Below are positions 20,721 through 30,000 of a stretch of DNA of 30,000 bases, piece by piece. Source of the stretch: Stramonita haemastoma (Eukaryota > Mollusca > Gastropoda > Neogastropoda > Muricidae); NCBI GenBank assembly GCA_030674155.1, contig CM060335.1:32415200-32445199 (forward strand), in the 5' to 3' direction. The notes beneath the pieces are model-generated. The model searched no databases, was not told where the DNA came from, and saw only the letters and a list, made by a program, of their open reading frames with translations. Within the stretch, counting starts at the first letter, position 1. Every line of letters starts with the position of its first letter. The position numbers and the translations under genes were made by a program.

Positions 20721-21295
20721 AGTTAAGGATGAAGACCAAAGTAGGACTTGTACTGTCTAAAATCACTAATGTGAATAGACGTTAATGAGAACACACAAAA
20801 TAGGAATAACGATAAAACATCAGCTGCATGGCTTTTAGTGCATTACGAAACAGTCAAAGTAGCAGATCCTTTCCTATGGAAGTAGCAAAAGTGGACAGAC
20901 CTCGAAAGATGTTACAACATCTTGGAAACAGGACTGGACCAAACACCACAGATCAGATCAGTAAACAAGCCAACCATTTTTGCAATGAGATCAACAGCTA
21001 TTCAACAGGCTGTTCCTGATGCTTAAGCTTCTAAGCTAACCTGTATGCACTGTATTTATGACAGTGGGCACGCAACTAATATATTTAACTATATCTATTA
21101 AAAATACAAAGTGTCTTACAATTTACAGGTGTGTCCGAAAATAGTAACACTACGCACCGAAAAAGTTGCATGGGAGATAATATAACTCCCCTGTCGAACT
21201 AAATCTTGCACACTAGATTTAGCATACAAACAATTGCGTTATTAACAAATCTCTCTCTCTCACTCGCACATGCACCTGGCTGCATCATCATCACC

Positions 21296-21296
<1 letters not shown>
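20721..21296. other. Unassigned AT-rich stretch
   Basis: No recognised gene or repeat. Short open frames (up to 63 codons) have no support. Confidence 0.45.

Positions 21297-21392
<96 letters not shown>
21297..21392. repeat. (ATT)n microsatellite
   Basis: About 31 ATT units, followed by decayed ATT/ATC triplets to about 21490. Confidence 0.98.
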
Positions 21393-21494
21393 CTTGTTAC
21401 CGTTATGGTTATCATTATTATCATTATTGATATCTAATAATAATAATTATTATTATTATGCTCTTTATCATCAATATTATTTTATTATTATATT

Positions 21495-21661
21495 TCGAGG
21501 ATAATAGATTAAGCGCTCATGTACTTTTTCACATCCAGTCCTCGGGTATGCAGTTTTGTGAATTTGCCATCCTTCCCACCTACATACAATGGCTACTCTC
21601 CGAAGAGCGGTCAGGATTTAAACGGTGCGCAAGATGTTCTGGTGCATTCGCACACGGGACC
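21495..21661 (-). mobile_element. SINE family A copy 5, 5'-truncated, left arm of a palindrome
   Basis: The 3' half of family A on the minus strand: GTGCGAATGCACCAGAACAT, TTGCGCACCGTTTAAATCCT and the ATTATCCTCGA end. It faces away from copy 6 across a gap of about 31 bp. Confidence 0.83.
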
Positions 21662-21679
21662 TAGGTCATCCTTGGGATG

Positions 21680-21885
21680 AGACTTAAACCGAGGCCGTGT
21701 GCGAACGCACGCAGAACATTTGCGCACACGTTAAATCTGTTCGCTTTTCGTAAGAGTAGGCCATGTGTGCCGGTGGACAGATGACAATATTTACAAAAAC
21801 TGATACACACGGGGACAGGATGAAAAAAAGCACATGATTGCTTATTCTGTTATCCTCGATGTAAAAGATTAAATAAATAATAATA
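21680..21885 (+). mobile_element. SINE family A copy 6, 5'-truncated, right arm of a palindrome
   Basis: It starts GATGAGACTTAAACCGAGGC and continues GTGTGCGAACGCACGCAGAA, TAGGCCATGTGTGCCGGTGG and CTTATTCTGTTATCCTCGAT with an AAATAAATAA tail. The tRNA head is absent. Confidence 0.85.
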
Positions 21886-21933
21886 AATAAATAGTTCAGT
21901 CTCATCGAGGGACTAATTTTAGGGGGAATGACG

Positions 21934-21963
21934 TGTGTGTGTGTGTGTGTGTTGTGTGTGTGT

Positions 21964-22002
<39 letters not shown>

Positions 22003-22057
22003 TGTGTATGTGTGTGTGTGTGCGTGGTGATGTGTGTGTGTGTGTGTTGTGTGTTTT
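21934..22057. repeat. (GT)n microsatellite
   Basis: GT repeat with TTGT interruptions lying between two SINE tails. Confidence 0.97.
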
Positions 22058-22069
22058 TATTTATTTATT

Positions 22070-22378
22070 TTTTATTTATTCTTTTATATCGAGGATAAAG
22101 AATAAGCAATCATGTGCTTTTTTTCATCCGGTCCCCGTGTGTATGCAGTTTTGTAAATATTGTCATCTGTTCCCACCGGCACACGATGGCTTACTCTTAC
22201 GAAAAGCGGAACAGGATTTAACGTGTGCGCAAGATGTTCTGCGTGCGTTCGCACACGGGGCCTCGGTTTAAGTCTCATCCGAGGACTTTTGGGGAGAGTG
22301 GAGTCAGCACTGATGTTAATCCAGGAAGAAAATTCCTCGACCGGACTCGAACCCGGGTCTTCAATTGCCAGCGCAATG
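22070..22378 (-). mobile_element. tRNA-headed SINE, family A copy 7
   Basis: On the minus strand: box B region GACCCGGGTTCGAGTCC (about 22353-22337), then CTGGATTAACATCAGTGCTG, GTGTGCGAACGCACGCAGAA, CATCTTGCGCACACGTTAAA, GTGTGCCGGTGGGAACAGAT and the end GCTTATTCTTTATCCTCGAT. The box A end is decayed. Well conserved, so probably a younger copy. Confidence 0.87.
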
Positions 22379-22389
22379 TAAGAATACAT

Positions 22390-22480
22390 TGTGTATGTTG
22401 TTGTGTGTGTGTTGTTGTGTGTGTGTGTGTGTTGTGTGTGTGTGTGTGTGTGTGTGTGTTGTGTGTGTGTTGTGTGTGTT
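22390..22480. repeat. (GT)n microsatellite
   Basis: GT repeats with TTGT interruptions, placed directly at the 5' end of SINE copy 7. Confidence 0.96.
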
Positions 22481-22489
22481 AGCAGTAGA

Positions 22490-23070
22490 GTTAGCAGTAT
22501 CATCATGATTATCATCATCACTTTCACCCTCCCCACTTTGATGTCTCAAAAATTAATCGAAGACAGACAGCTGTGACGAAAGCGCGTTTGCGAATGCTGT
22601 AGTAATACCTTTAACTCCTGGGCTTTATCACAGTTCTTCATTAAACCGCTGACGCTAGGGGCAATAACAAAGTAAGAGGCATATGACCAGTGCTTTCCTA
22701 CTCATGGAATTCCACTTTGCAGCTTAGTCCTTTAGTGATCGACTATGGCTCTCTGACTTGGAGCTTAACTTGCACAGGCCTTACGTGCTGCAGCCCTGGG
22801 AGCTAGTTGGTCTTTGGGGAACATCTGACTCTTCGTATGCCCTCCTGGTCGAGAGATGGGGATGTATTTGTAGACAAGGCACCTCCACTATAATCACATT
22901 TCTGCCCAATTTCCGAAACAGCAGCTGCCTCCTCTGCTGTTTGGAGGTCATCGTCGGGCACGATGGACAAACAACAGTACACAGTAATACGGTGTAAGGG
23001 AAACAACCACGCTAACATAGCGACATAAGAAAAGTTGCGTCCCTTTACAAGTAGTTCACTTTGCAAACGG
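22490..23070. other. Unassigned stretch with one protein-like open frame
   Basis: On the minus strand 23066-22803 an 87-codon frame includes VPDDDLQTAEEAAAVSEIGQ and STNTSPSLDQEG. It looks a little protein-like, but it has no known domain, no clear splice acceptor and mixed third-base use. I do not call it a gene. Confidence 0.3.
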
Positions 23071-23076
23071 AAGATA

Positions 23077-23325
23077 GTGTAGTGTAGTGTAGTGTAGTGT
23101 AGTGTAGTGTATTATGTGTGATGTGGTGTGTGTGTGGTAGTGGTAGAGTATGGTGTGGTGTGGTGTGAAGTGGCAATGTGTGGTGTGGTGTGAGTGGTAT
23201 GATGTGGTGTGGTTGTTGATGTGGTGTGGTTTGCTGTGATGTGGTGTGGTTTGTGTGATTGTGGGTTGTGTGATGTGGTGTGGTTTGCTGTGATGTGGTG
23301 TGATGTGGTTGTGGTGTGCTGAGGC
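23077..23325. repeat. (TAGTG)n pentanucleotide repeat decaying into TGTGG-rich repeat
   Basis: Seven AGTGT units at 23077-23110, then about 200 bp of GATGTGGTGTGGTTTGCTGT-type sequence. That word occurs twice (about 23217 and 23273), so longer units were duplicated. The minus strand has almost no G. Confidence 0.92.
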
Positions 23326-23553
23326 CATCTATAAGCGAGCAAATATTAAGAGACTTCTGCCGTAATTGCAACTTATATCACACACACACTTACACACACT
23401 CATGTGCACACCCAATGAACGCACGAACGTACACACATGTATTACACACACGCATGTACCCACGCAAACACACACACGCACCTACACACGCATGCATGTA
23501 TACACACAGATGTACACATACACACATACACCCCACACAAACACATACACCCA

Positions 23554-23556
23554 CCA

Positions 23557-23624
<68 letters not shown>
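23554..23624. repeat. (CA)n microsatellite
   Basis: About 35 CA units ending exactly where SINE A copy 8 starts. Confidence 0.98.
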
Positions 23625-23626
<2 letters not shown>

Positions 23627-24285
23627 CATAGCCTAGTGGTCAGAACATTAACGGTAACGGCAAAGGTGTCCCATAACCTGTGTGATCGTAGGGGAGAGAG
23701 GTGTCAGAGACCTCAGCTTCTCTGGGGGCCAGCATATTGAGGGCAGCGCCCATCTCCTCTCCCTCGCTGCTTCACCTTCCCTAACCCTAAAGAGGGCAGG
23801 TACCCATTTACAGCTGGGTGAACTGGGGGAACTGTACTGAAACCAAGGCGCGCAAACGGTCCACCATCCAACCGGTAACCACGCTCCACGCTGCTTAATT
23901 TGACTTTGGGAAAGCTAGCGCTCTGAAAACTGAGCGCACCGGTCAAAACATTGCGCTGGCAATTTGACGACCTGGGTTCGATTCCCGTTCGAGAGGATTT
24001 TTCCCCTGGAGTTAACATCAGTGCTGACTCCACTTCCCCAAAAGTCCTTCAGATGAGACTATAAACCGAAGCCCCGTGTGCAAACGCACGCAGAACATCT
24101 AGCGCACACGTTAAATCCTTTCCGTTTTTTAAGAGTTAGCCATTGTGTGCCGGTGGGAACAGATGACAAGATTTAAACTGCATATACACGGAGGCTGGTT
24201 GTAAAAAACACATAAGTGCTTTTTTCCATTATCATCGATATAAAAGAATAAAATATAAAATAATAAATCAATTAAAAAAGTAATT
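23625..24285 (+). mobile_element. tRNA-headed SINE, family A copy 8, split by a SINE B insertion
   Basis: Box A TAGCCTAGTGG (23629-23639) fits TRGCNNAGTGG exactly and box B GGTTCGATTCC (23975-23985) is perfect, but 290 bp of SINE B now lies between them. The body continues CTGGAGTTAACATCAGTGCT, GTGCAAACGCACGCAGAACA, CTAGCGCACACGTTAAATCC, GTGTGCCGGTGGGAACAGAT and the TTATCATCGATATAAAAGAA end. With boxes over 330 bp apart, pol III transcription from this copy is unlikely. Confidence 0.88.
23650..23940 (-). mobile_element. SINE family B copy 2, nested inside SINE A copy 8
   Basis: On the minus strand it starts near GCGCTCAGTTTTCAGAGCGC (decayed tRNA head), then TTAAGCAGCGTGGAGCGTGG, TGGGTACCTGCCCTCTTTAG, CTCAATATGCTGGCCCCCAG, GAGAAGCTGAGGTCTCTGAC and the tail GACACCTTTGCCGTTACCGT. 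GGTCAGAACATT (23638-23649) and GGTCAAAACATT (23941-23952) flank it, a 12-bp target-site duplication with one mismatch. Confidence 0.88.

Positions 24286-24288
<3 letters not shown>

Positions 24289-24376
<88 letters not shown>
24289..24376. repeat. (CA)n microsatellite
   Basis: CA repeat with one CCAC break, after the tail of SINE A copy 8. Confidence 0.98.
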
Positions 24377-24377
<1 letters not shown>

Positions 24378-24498
24378 ATCCTGGCCATTTCCATCACACA
24401 AGATTTCATGTTAAAAAAATCAACACTCATTCTAAAAAACAAAATCAAACTCATGCATAGAAGAGACAACACAAACACAAAATCTGTTATGATACAAG

Positions 24499-24504
24499 TT
24501 TATT
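24499..24504 (-). terminator. Candidate polyadenylation signal AATAAA with GU-rich downstream element
   Basis: On the minus strand AATAAA is followed by CTTGTATCATAACA and then TTTTGTGTTTGTGTTGT (about 24482-24466), the usual GU-rich element at the right distance. It is the last such signal before the SINE/CA block. Confidence 0.55.
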
Positions 24505-24902
24505 CTTTTACATCACGTATAAATACTTTTTTCCTTGGAAAATTAAAAAAAACAACACTACCTATACCTCAAACAGGGCAGTCTAAATAGTTATGCGGAA
24601 GCGTTACACAATACTTCAGACATACAACAGTGTTACGATGCAACAAAAGACTTTCTAATGTTAGTAATCTACAAAAAATTGTTCCAAACTAACATAATAT
24701 ATTATAGTTCTCTAGCTCATTTGAAGAAGTTTCAAAGCAGCTGAATAATGATTTACCAAAGTACAATAACAAACAAAACTGTATGTACATGTTCCCTCAG
24801 TTTTGACACAGCATTCTAAACATGTTTCCTTAAACTGTAAGCTGATAGTTATTCGTTTGAATTCATTTCTTTAAGACAGAACAAGAGGTATAGAGCAGAG
24901 TA

Positions 24903-24911
24903 GTGTGTGTG

Positions 24912-25003
<92 letters not shown>
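24903..25003. repeat. (GT)n microsatellite inside the putative 3' UTR
   Basis: About 45 GT units after a TTTTGTG interruption. In the transcript sense it would read (CA)n. Confidence 0.98.
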
Positions 25004-25009
<6 letters not shown>

Positions 25010-27609
25010 CTTAGATTCGTTAAAAACCAAGGAAAAATTCGCTGAGTGCAATGAATACAATACAGTTTTCTTAAAAATGCAAAACAAAACTACTGGTGAC
25101 GACCTTTTCTACAGTCATATTTATGTAAACAAGACATACACACGTATAAAACTCTGAAATACAGTCTTCTTTGCAGATTTATAACATTTTCATAGCAAAA
25201 TTTCATAAAACAACAATATCATATTGACAGGAAAAACTAAAAGGTTTAAAAATACCAATAAAAAAGTAAAAAGAAAAAAAGAAGTGAAGAAACAGGAAGA
25301 AAAAATACTATTTAAAAAAACGATTAAAATGAGGAGGGAGGACAGGAAAAAAATAAATCGAAAGAAAGAAAGAAAGAGTCCCAAAAAATCATAATAATAC
25401 AATTCATAATAAGCACCCTGTACCATCAATCAGGAAAACAATTTTTGATGGCTATGTGTCTGTAAAATTCAACAAATCAATATTTACACAACAACTGCGA
25501 CATTTTTTTTTCAAAGATGCGCTAAAACAAAAACCCTGATTTTCGTTTTTATGACGAAGTATGGAAGTATACTTTATTCCATATTACGAAGAAATGTTCT
25601 GACACTAATGTTACAATACTTTTTTTCTAGTCAAACATCTACAATCAGAAAGTGGCACTATGTGGATCAATATGTCTTCTACTTTTTGTGGTTTTGTTTG
25701 GCTAACATTGTAAATAACACAAAGACAATGAAAATGATAAGCACAGCTGCCTGTAACATACGTACTTCAGCTTTCAACCGAATGTTAGAATTCGCAGGTG
25801 GAAATGTTCAACAGTCATTCCACTTGTACACAGCTCTAGACAGACAGACATACGAGAATGAATATCGTATAAGCATTGCCTCTGCTGGTAAATAAAGAGA
25901 ATATGATTATAATTTACTGTTTACTGTTAAAATGTGAATGCAAACAGTGTTTCCGAAAAACGTTGTCAGCTAAAAGCAGTAAAGAGCTAACAAAGATTTG
26001 AATTGTAAATTTGCATTGATCCCGGAATAGCTTGAAAACAAACTTGCTGATATAAAAAAGACTTATATTGCCATTGAGAGTATAATGACATTTTGTGGAA
26101 ACAATCTCCACAAACGCTAGTTTTAACTCAAACAAAAGCACACGGTGTAAGCCAGTGATAGCTACAATGCCATTTACCTAGCGAAAAGGAGTTGAAAGGT
26201 ATCGAAAACAAATGACAGCTTTCTCTTCGAAGCTTTCATCTGAGTATAGTCATACAGTCTTCATGAAACATGCAGACACAACAAAAGAGGTAGAAGGAAT
26301 ACACAACGGTAAAATAACAATTGTTAGAATGGGACTTACAACTTTTGATCTTGAATCATCAGACAGACGATTTAAAACAAAACTGTACGGTATCAATAAA
26401 TGTTAAGAGAAAAGAGTCAATGTATATCAAAGGACACGAACGTGAAAATGAATATCCAGTCTATATCTTTTCATTTCTGATCACACTATGAGCTTATTGA
26501 GGAAAGAATGATCTTAATCGAATAATTATTTGTGCTATGGAGTGCAGATTCTACGTATGAAGCAATGCAATTTACTAACATAATATCCTACATACAGTGT
26601 TGAAAGCAGGTCGAGAGAGTGAGTCATTGCATAGTGTTCTATATCTGCATTCCATAGTAAAGATACTAACAAGTTCATACTCGTGAGTTTTCAGGAAAGC
26701 TCAACAACAAAGGTGGTCAGGAAGCTAGGGCATATTCCTTATCAATTCTTAAATCAAACAAGCAAACCTGTCTGATTTCATCCATAATAGTGTGCAATAA
26801 ACCTATTCAAATTAACCTCTACTGCTCTAAACTTATGTGGTAAGCCAAAAGAGAGAAAAAGAACGTTATCAAAAAAAAACCCGGCCAAACTAACTTTTTG
26901 GAAAAATCATTTTTCAAGACACGTTCTCAAAAAGAAATTCGTCAAAAAGGTAAGGGCAGAAAAAGATAAGGACAGTTAACTATTTAAGACTTTTCATCAT
27001 GTACCCATGACTTTTGAGCCTATTGTGTTTAGGAGCAGGGCAACTTTTGTATAACAGCATGAAAAAAAAAAAAAAAACACATTCCGGCCTTAAGACTATC
27101 CATCTCTTCTGGGGAAAAATTCTTCTGGAAAGATTGTTTTTAAGCGAACAAATTCGCAGCAGGTCGACAAAGCCAAAACAAAACAAAGACCTTAGAATAC
27201 TTCACAGTATAATAATAACACGAACAGTTGACGTCCAACCATTTCAGGAATAATATTCATATCATAACACAACACTATCCTATCAAAGAAGTGACACAGT
27301 ACCCAAGGAAACGTGAATAACAGCAGCACCAAACTTGTGAATTATTGCCTGCATCAGTGGGGTTCTTTGTTTCAATTTTCACATTTTAAATTTCACAAAC
27401 AATGAAGCCCGAAAGCCTGGTACTCCCTTCATAAGTTGATACCGGGATTAAATAGGGATTCGAAAGGAAAGCATGGAAGAAACGAGCTTTGGATGATAGA
27501 GCACTGGTATATGCACAACCCACGAGGTGAAGAACATGATTTATTTATGAGGAAAACGCTTTGTCAACCATTATCATCAAATGGAGATCATCGACAGAAG
27601 AGGTCAAAG

Positions 27610-27840
27610 ATTAAATCAATAATAATAATGAAATAATAATAATGAATAATAATATAATCACACATCATCATCATCATCATCATCATCATCTCATCAATAA
27701 TCATATAATAACAATAATAGTAATGATAATAATGATAATAATGATGTGATGATAACAGTGATGATGAACTGACGATGATAATAACATAATATGAATGAAA
27801 TAATCTGGATAATGATAATAATAACAATAAGTGATAACTA
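27610..27840. repeat. Degenerate AAT/ATC/ATG triplet repeat inside the putative 3' UTR
   Basis: AATAATAATG repeats, ten CATCAT units at 27661-27690, then AATGATAATAATGATG words. Confidence 0.92.
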
Positions 27841-28756
27841 ACAGCCTTTGGAGTCGCCACAAAACATGCTAACTAGTACCGCTTAACCACACTCCGTAGC
27901 CAGAATGCAGCAAGCAGACAGCTGCAGTCTACGCCACATCAGCCAAAGTCCTGATCAGAGATGTGAAAACTATACTGGGTATGACTTTGCCAAAGCATCA
28001 AACTCACTTTCCCATCGCTGCTTAGAGACAAATATGACAACTACAAATTCAAACATTTTCCCCATTTGTTTTCGGGGAAGGAAAGGCACTTTGATTCCGG
28101 TAGGCTACTAATACGTACGGCAATGAGTATCAGTCACAAGATCTTTTATCGTACCATTCTTTTCTTTCTTCCTGAAATCCAAGAAATAAAGGAGGAGGAG
28201 AAGGGAGGGGGGCAGAAGTTTGGTATGTCTGATTACAAGAGTGGAAATTGATCAAAGTCAATGATGAATGAGTAGAGAGTGACATCCCGAAAGCTACATG
28301 TAATAGTTATCAAAACACCCAACTCTGAAAACGTTTGACACAACAAATCATTTTAAAAAGTCACAGGCCAAAATATTACCTTCTATACACTTTGCGAAAA
28401 AAAAATCATTTCTGTCTCACACTTTCTACACATTTCTCAAGAACAACGTTCATTGATAACAGGTGAATAAAAAACAAACATTTATCTCAGATACGCCAAT
28501 AAGAAATGAATCTATATTCTAAGTATACAAATAAAATCTCATACATATGCATATGTAAATATCATATATATATATAATTATATGCGTAACACGTAAATCA
28601 TCGACGTCAGTTTTCAGGTCGAGAGGAACTCTATCCTCCGTTAGGCTTCTGATAGGGGTATGCAGTCAAAGTGGTATGCTCTGATAATGAAGAAGGTCCT
28701 TGAAAAATCCAGCCTCTGACCACGTAAAGTTGACGCTTGAACGAAAACCTTAATTA

Positions 28757-28826
28757 CCAATCCAATCCAATCATGTTGTTTATAGCTCCGCTGACCACAC
28801 AGTCCATATCGGGGCTATCACCTCGT
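28757..28826 (-). mobile_element. Very short 3' stub of the LINE seen at 3428
   Basis: Read on plus, CCAATCATGTTGTTTATAGC, TCCGCTGACCACACAGTCCA and TATCGGGGCTATCACCTCGT match 3428-3500 closely. In the element's own sense it ends ATTGGATTGGATTGG. TTAATTA lies on both sides (28750-28756 and 28837-28843), a weak target-duplication candidate because the context is AT-rich. Confidence 0.75.
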
Positions 28827-29466
28827 AAAAAAAAAATTAATTAAAAGACAAGGGATGGGAATTCCACCTTTAGAGTAACACTAAAGTCTCTCTTTTGGCT
28901 ATTTAATTGTTACAGCAACAATGTCAGTCTGATTCACTACCGCTCTTTTAAATATGTATGTTTTCGTATTTTTGTTTACTTGTATAGTTGTGTTAACTTC
29001 TTTTAAAGTTCTTTTTTTCGTCTACTTAGTCAAATAGCTTCTGTTATACTAATACTTAATACTGAGCTGCAGTCTTCACTTTAGTCTGACAGCTCTCTCT
29101 GACAGCTGTCTCTGTCTCTAAGAACTGTCTCTTACAGATGTCTCTAAAAGCTATCTTGTGAGCCAGAATAAATTGACATGCTCCTTTAGTTCCCCTTTTC
29201 AAAGGTTCTTCCTCTACAGATATTCTGCTTTCTTGGGGTGGAGGGGGGGGGGGGACACAAAAATATAACCATTCTGTGCTAGCCTTATGCATTATATCTC
29301 ACGAGAACTTTGAAAAAGCATGCCTTTTAAAAGCAACAAATGCACTAAAGAGACGATTTCTCTAAGTGGCAGTGTTCTTACAAGATGCCATTTTCCACAC
29401 CCGTTCTGGTATCTTCTCGTGAAAACAGAGCGGTAGCTCTAACGAAAAGTCAGCCACAGTAACAAG

Positions 29467-29811
29467 TAGCCGGTTCTGGTCTCTAAAAATCTGGTATCTG
29501 TCCTTAAAAATCCATGATTCAGACGCCTGACTAACGTAAAAACCTATTGTGCTGGTGAAACATCGAGACCCTAACAGTACTAAAAGCATTATCGAGATAG
29601 TTGACCAACGTAAAATCTTAACGCACTGGTCACGTCAGACCGTAAAGTTCCTATCTGTAAAAAAGTCCATTACTGGAATACTTGACCAACGTTAAATCTT
29701 AGCGCGCTGGTCACACTGCTAGTTCCTATCTGTAAAAATATCCATTAATGGGATATTGACCAACATAAAAAACACAACAAAAAAACAACAACCAAACTTA
29801 GCGCGTTGGTC
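29467..29811 (-). repeat. Tandem repeat of about 74-81 bp units with conserved hairpins, in the 3' UTR
   Basis: The word TTGACCAACG or a close variant starts units at 29527, 29601, 29682 and 29756; a partial unit precedes them from 29467. Each full unit also has CCTATCTGTAAAAA-like and TCCATTA-like words. In the transcript sense three units contain GACCAGCG, GACCAGTG or GACCAACG, followed by CGYTAAG and later CGTTGGTC or TGTTGGTC, which pair over eight bases. The array begins about 66 nt after the stop codon. Confidence 0.72.
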
Positions 29812-29877
29812 AGACCTCAAACTCCTAACATCGGTAAGTTTCGTTCAGCGCAAGCCCGCATTCAGAGAGTCAGGAGG

Positions 29878-30000
29878 TCAGTACAGGAAATCATGACCGC
29901 TGTCCCTTGCCGAGCCGTTGGGCAGGTAGTTTGGGGGAGGTCCCAGGCGGCTGGAGGTGTCCGGGTCCTGGCTCATCAGGTCCAGCTCCTGCGTGGACAT
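29878..30000 (-). CDS. C-terminal coding exon of an unidentified protein (partial)
   Basis: From the right edge the minus strand reads 40 codons and a TGA stop (29880-29878). It begins MSTQELDLMSQDPD, continues TSSRLGPPPNYLPNGS and ends ARDSGHDFLY. The Met at the window edge may be internal. About 33 of 40 codons end in G or C in a region that is otherwise AT-rich, which is strong evidence for coding. The stretch is hydrophilic, Ser/Pro/Asp-rich and probably disordered. PPNY is a PPxY motif, the usual binding site for WW domains of NEDD4-type ubiquitin ligases, so a cytoplasmic tail of a membrane protein is one reasonable reading. I do not recognise the protein. No splice site is visible within the window. 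Confidence 0.8.
   Translation of the reverse strand: MSTQELDLMSQDPDTSSRLGPPPNYLPNGSARDSGHDFLY

Larger units (their letters stand above)
24485..29877 (-). other. Putative long 3' UTR of the gene entering from the right edge
   Basis: Between the stop codon at 29878 and a good poly(A) signal at 24499 there are 5.4 kb of AT-rich, mostly unique DNA. None of the SINE families that crowd 7.7-24.3 kb is seen here; only simple repeats, one 70-bp LINE stub and a local tandem repeat occur. Such a SINE-poor block ending at a poly(A) signal fits a single terminal exon with a long 3' UTR, as is common in neuronal genes. Other canonical AATAAA signals on this strand are at 27540-27545 and 25573-25578, so shorter isoforms are possible. 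Two Pumilio-type TGTANATA words are present (24789-24782 and 25488-25481, minus). Without transcript data the extent is inference; intron or intergenic DNA is the alternative. Confidence 0.5.

Noticed and set aside
22803..23066. 87-codon minus frame with an acidic, protein-like segment
   Set aside because: No homology recognised, no clear splice acceptor and mixed third-base composition; kept only as a note.
25551..25895. 114-codon plus-strand frame in the AT-rich block
   Set aside because: AT-rich composition, no domain, opposite to the only supported gene and inside its likely 3' UTR.
28540..28560. Perfect palindrome ACATATGCATATGT
   Set aside because: Short and AT-rich next to a (TA)n tract; expected by chance in such sequence.
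29056..29589. Two minus-strand frames of 75-78 codons near the terminal exon
   Set aside because: They lie downstream of the stop codon at 29878, lack the GC3 bias of the real exon, and one overlaps the tandem repeat.

Overview
This window looks like non-coding-rich nuclear DNA from an animal, most likely a mollusc and probably a marine gastropod. The reasons are very dense (CA/GT)n, (GA/CT)n and (CAGA/CTGT)n microsatellites, several tRNA-headed SINE families, and decayed non-LTR retrotransposons. No bacterial operon, CRISPR array or plasmid feature is present. The species guess is inference; nothing in the sequence proves it.

Layout. 1-622: decayed LINE reverse transcriptase (minus). 1845-3085: microsatellites and a purine-rich dispersed repeat. 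3428-4560: 5'-truncated ends of two different LINEs joined head to head. 4900-7000: simple repeats and two more copies of the purine-rich repeat. 7221-10500: LINE C-terminal remnants, a SINE with target-site duplications, a GC/GT tract and 'D' repeats. 10513-14445: a MITE-like element, SINEs of families A and C (one nested) and microsatellites. 14860-15765: pyrimidine minisatellite. 16092-19600: a degenerate higher-order array in which a core of about 60-120 bp alternates with (CAGA)n or (CA)n spacers; it contains a TTAA-flanked MITE. 20376-20720: possible LTR and primer-binding site. 21495-24285: SINE-rich block with a head-to-head palindrome and a nested insertion.

24485-30000 is different in character: AT-rich, mostly unique, with no recognised SINE. 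At its right edge is the only good host coding sequence (29878-30000, minus), the last 40 codons of an unidentified protein with a PPxY motif and strong GC3 bias. A canonical AATAAA with a GU-rich downstream element lies at its left edge, so I read about 5.4 kb as one long 3' UTR on the minus strand. Just past the stop codon this UTR carries a tandem array whose units can fold into similar hairpins, with substitutions that keep pairing.

I found no convincing new multi-gene system. The observations most worth checking are the 3'-UTR hairpin array, the 16-19.6 kb higher-order array, the SINE palindrome and the nested SINE insertions.
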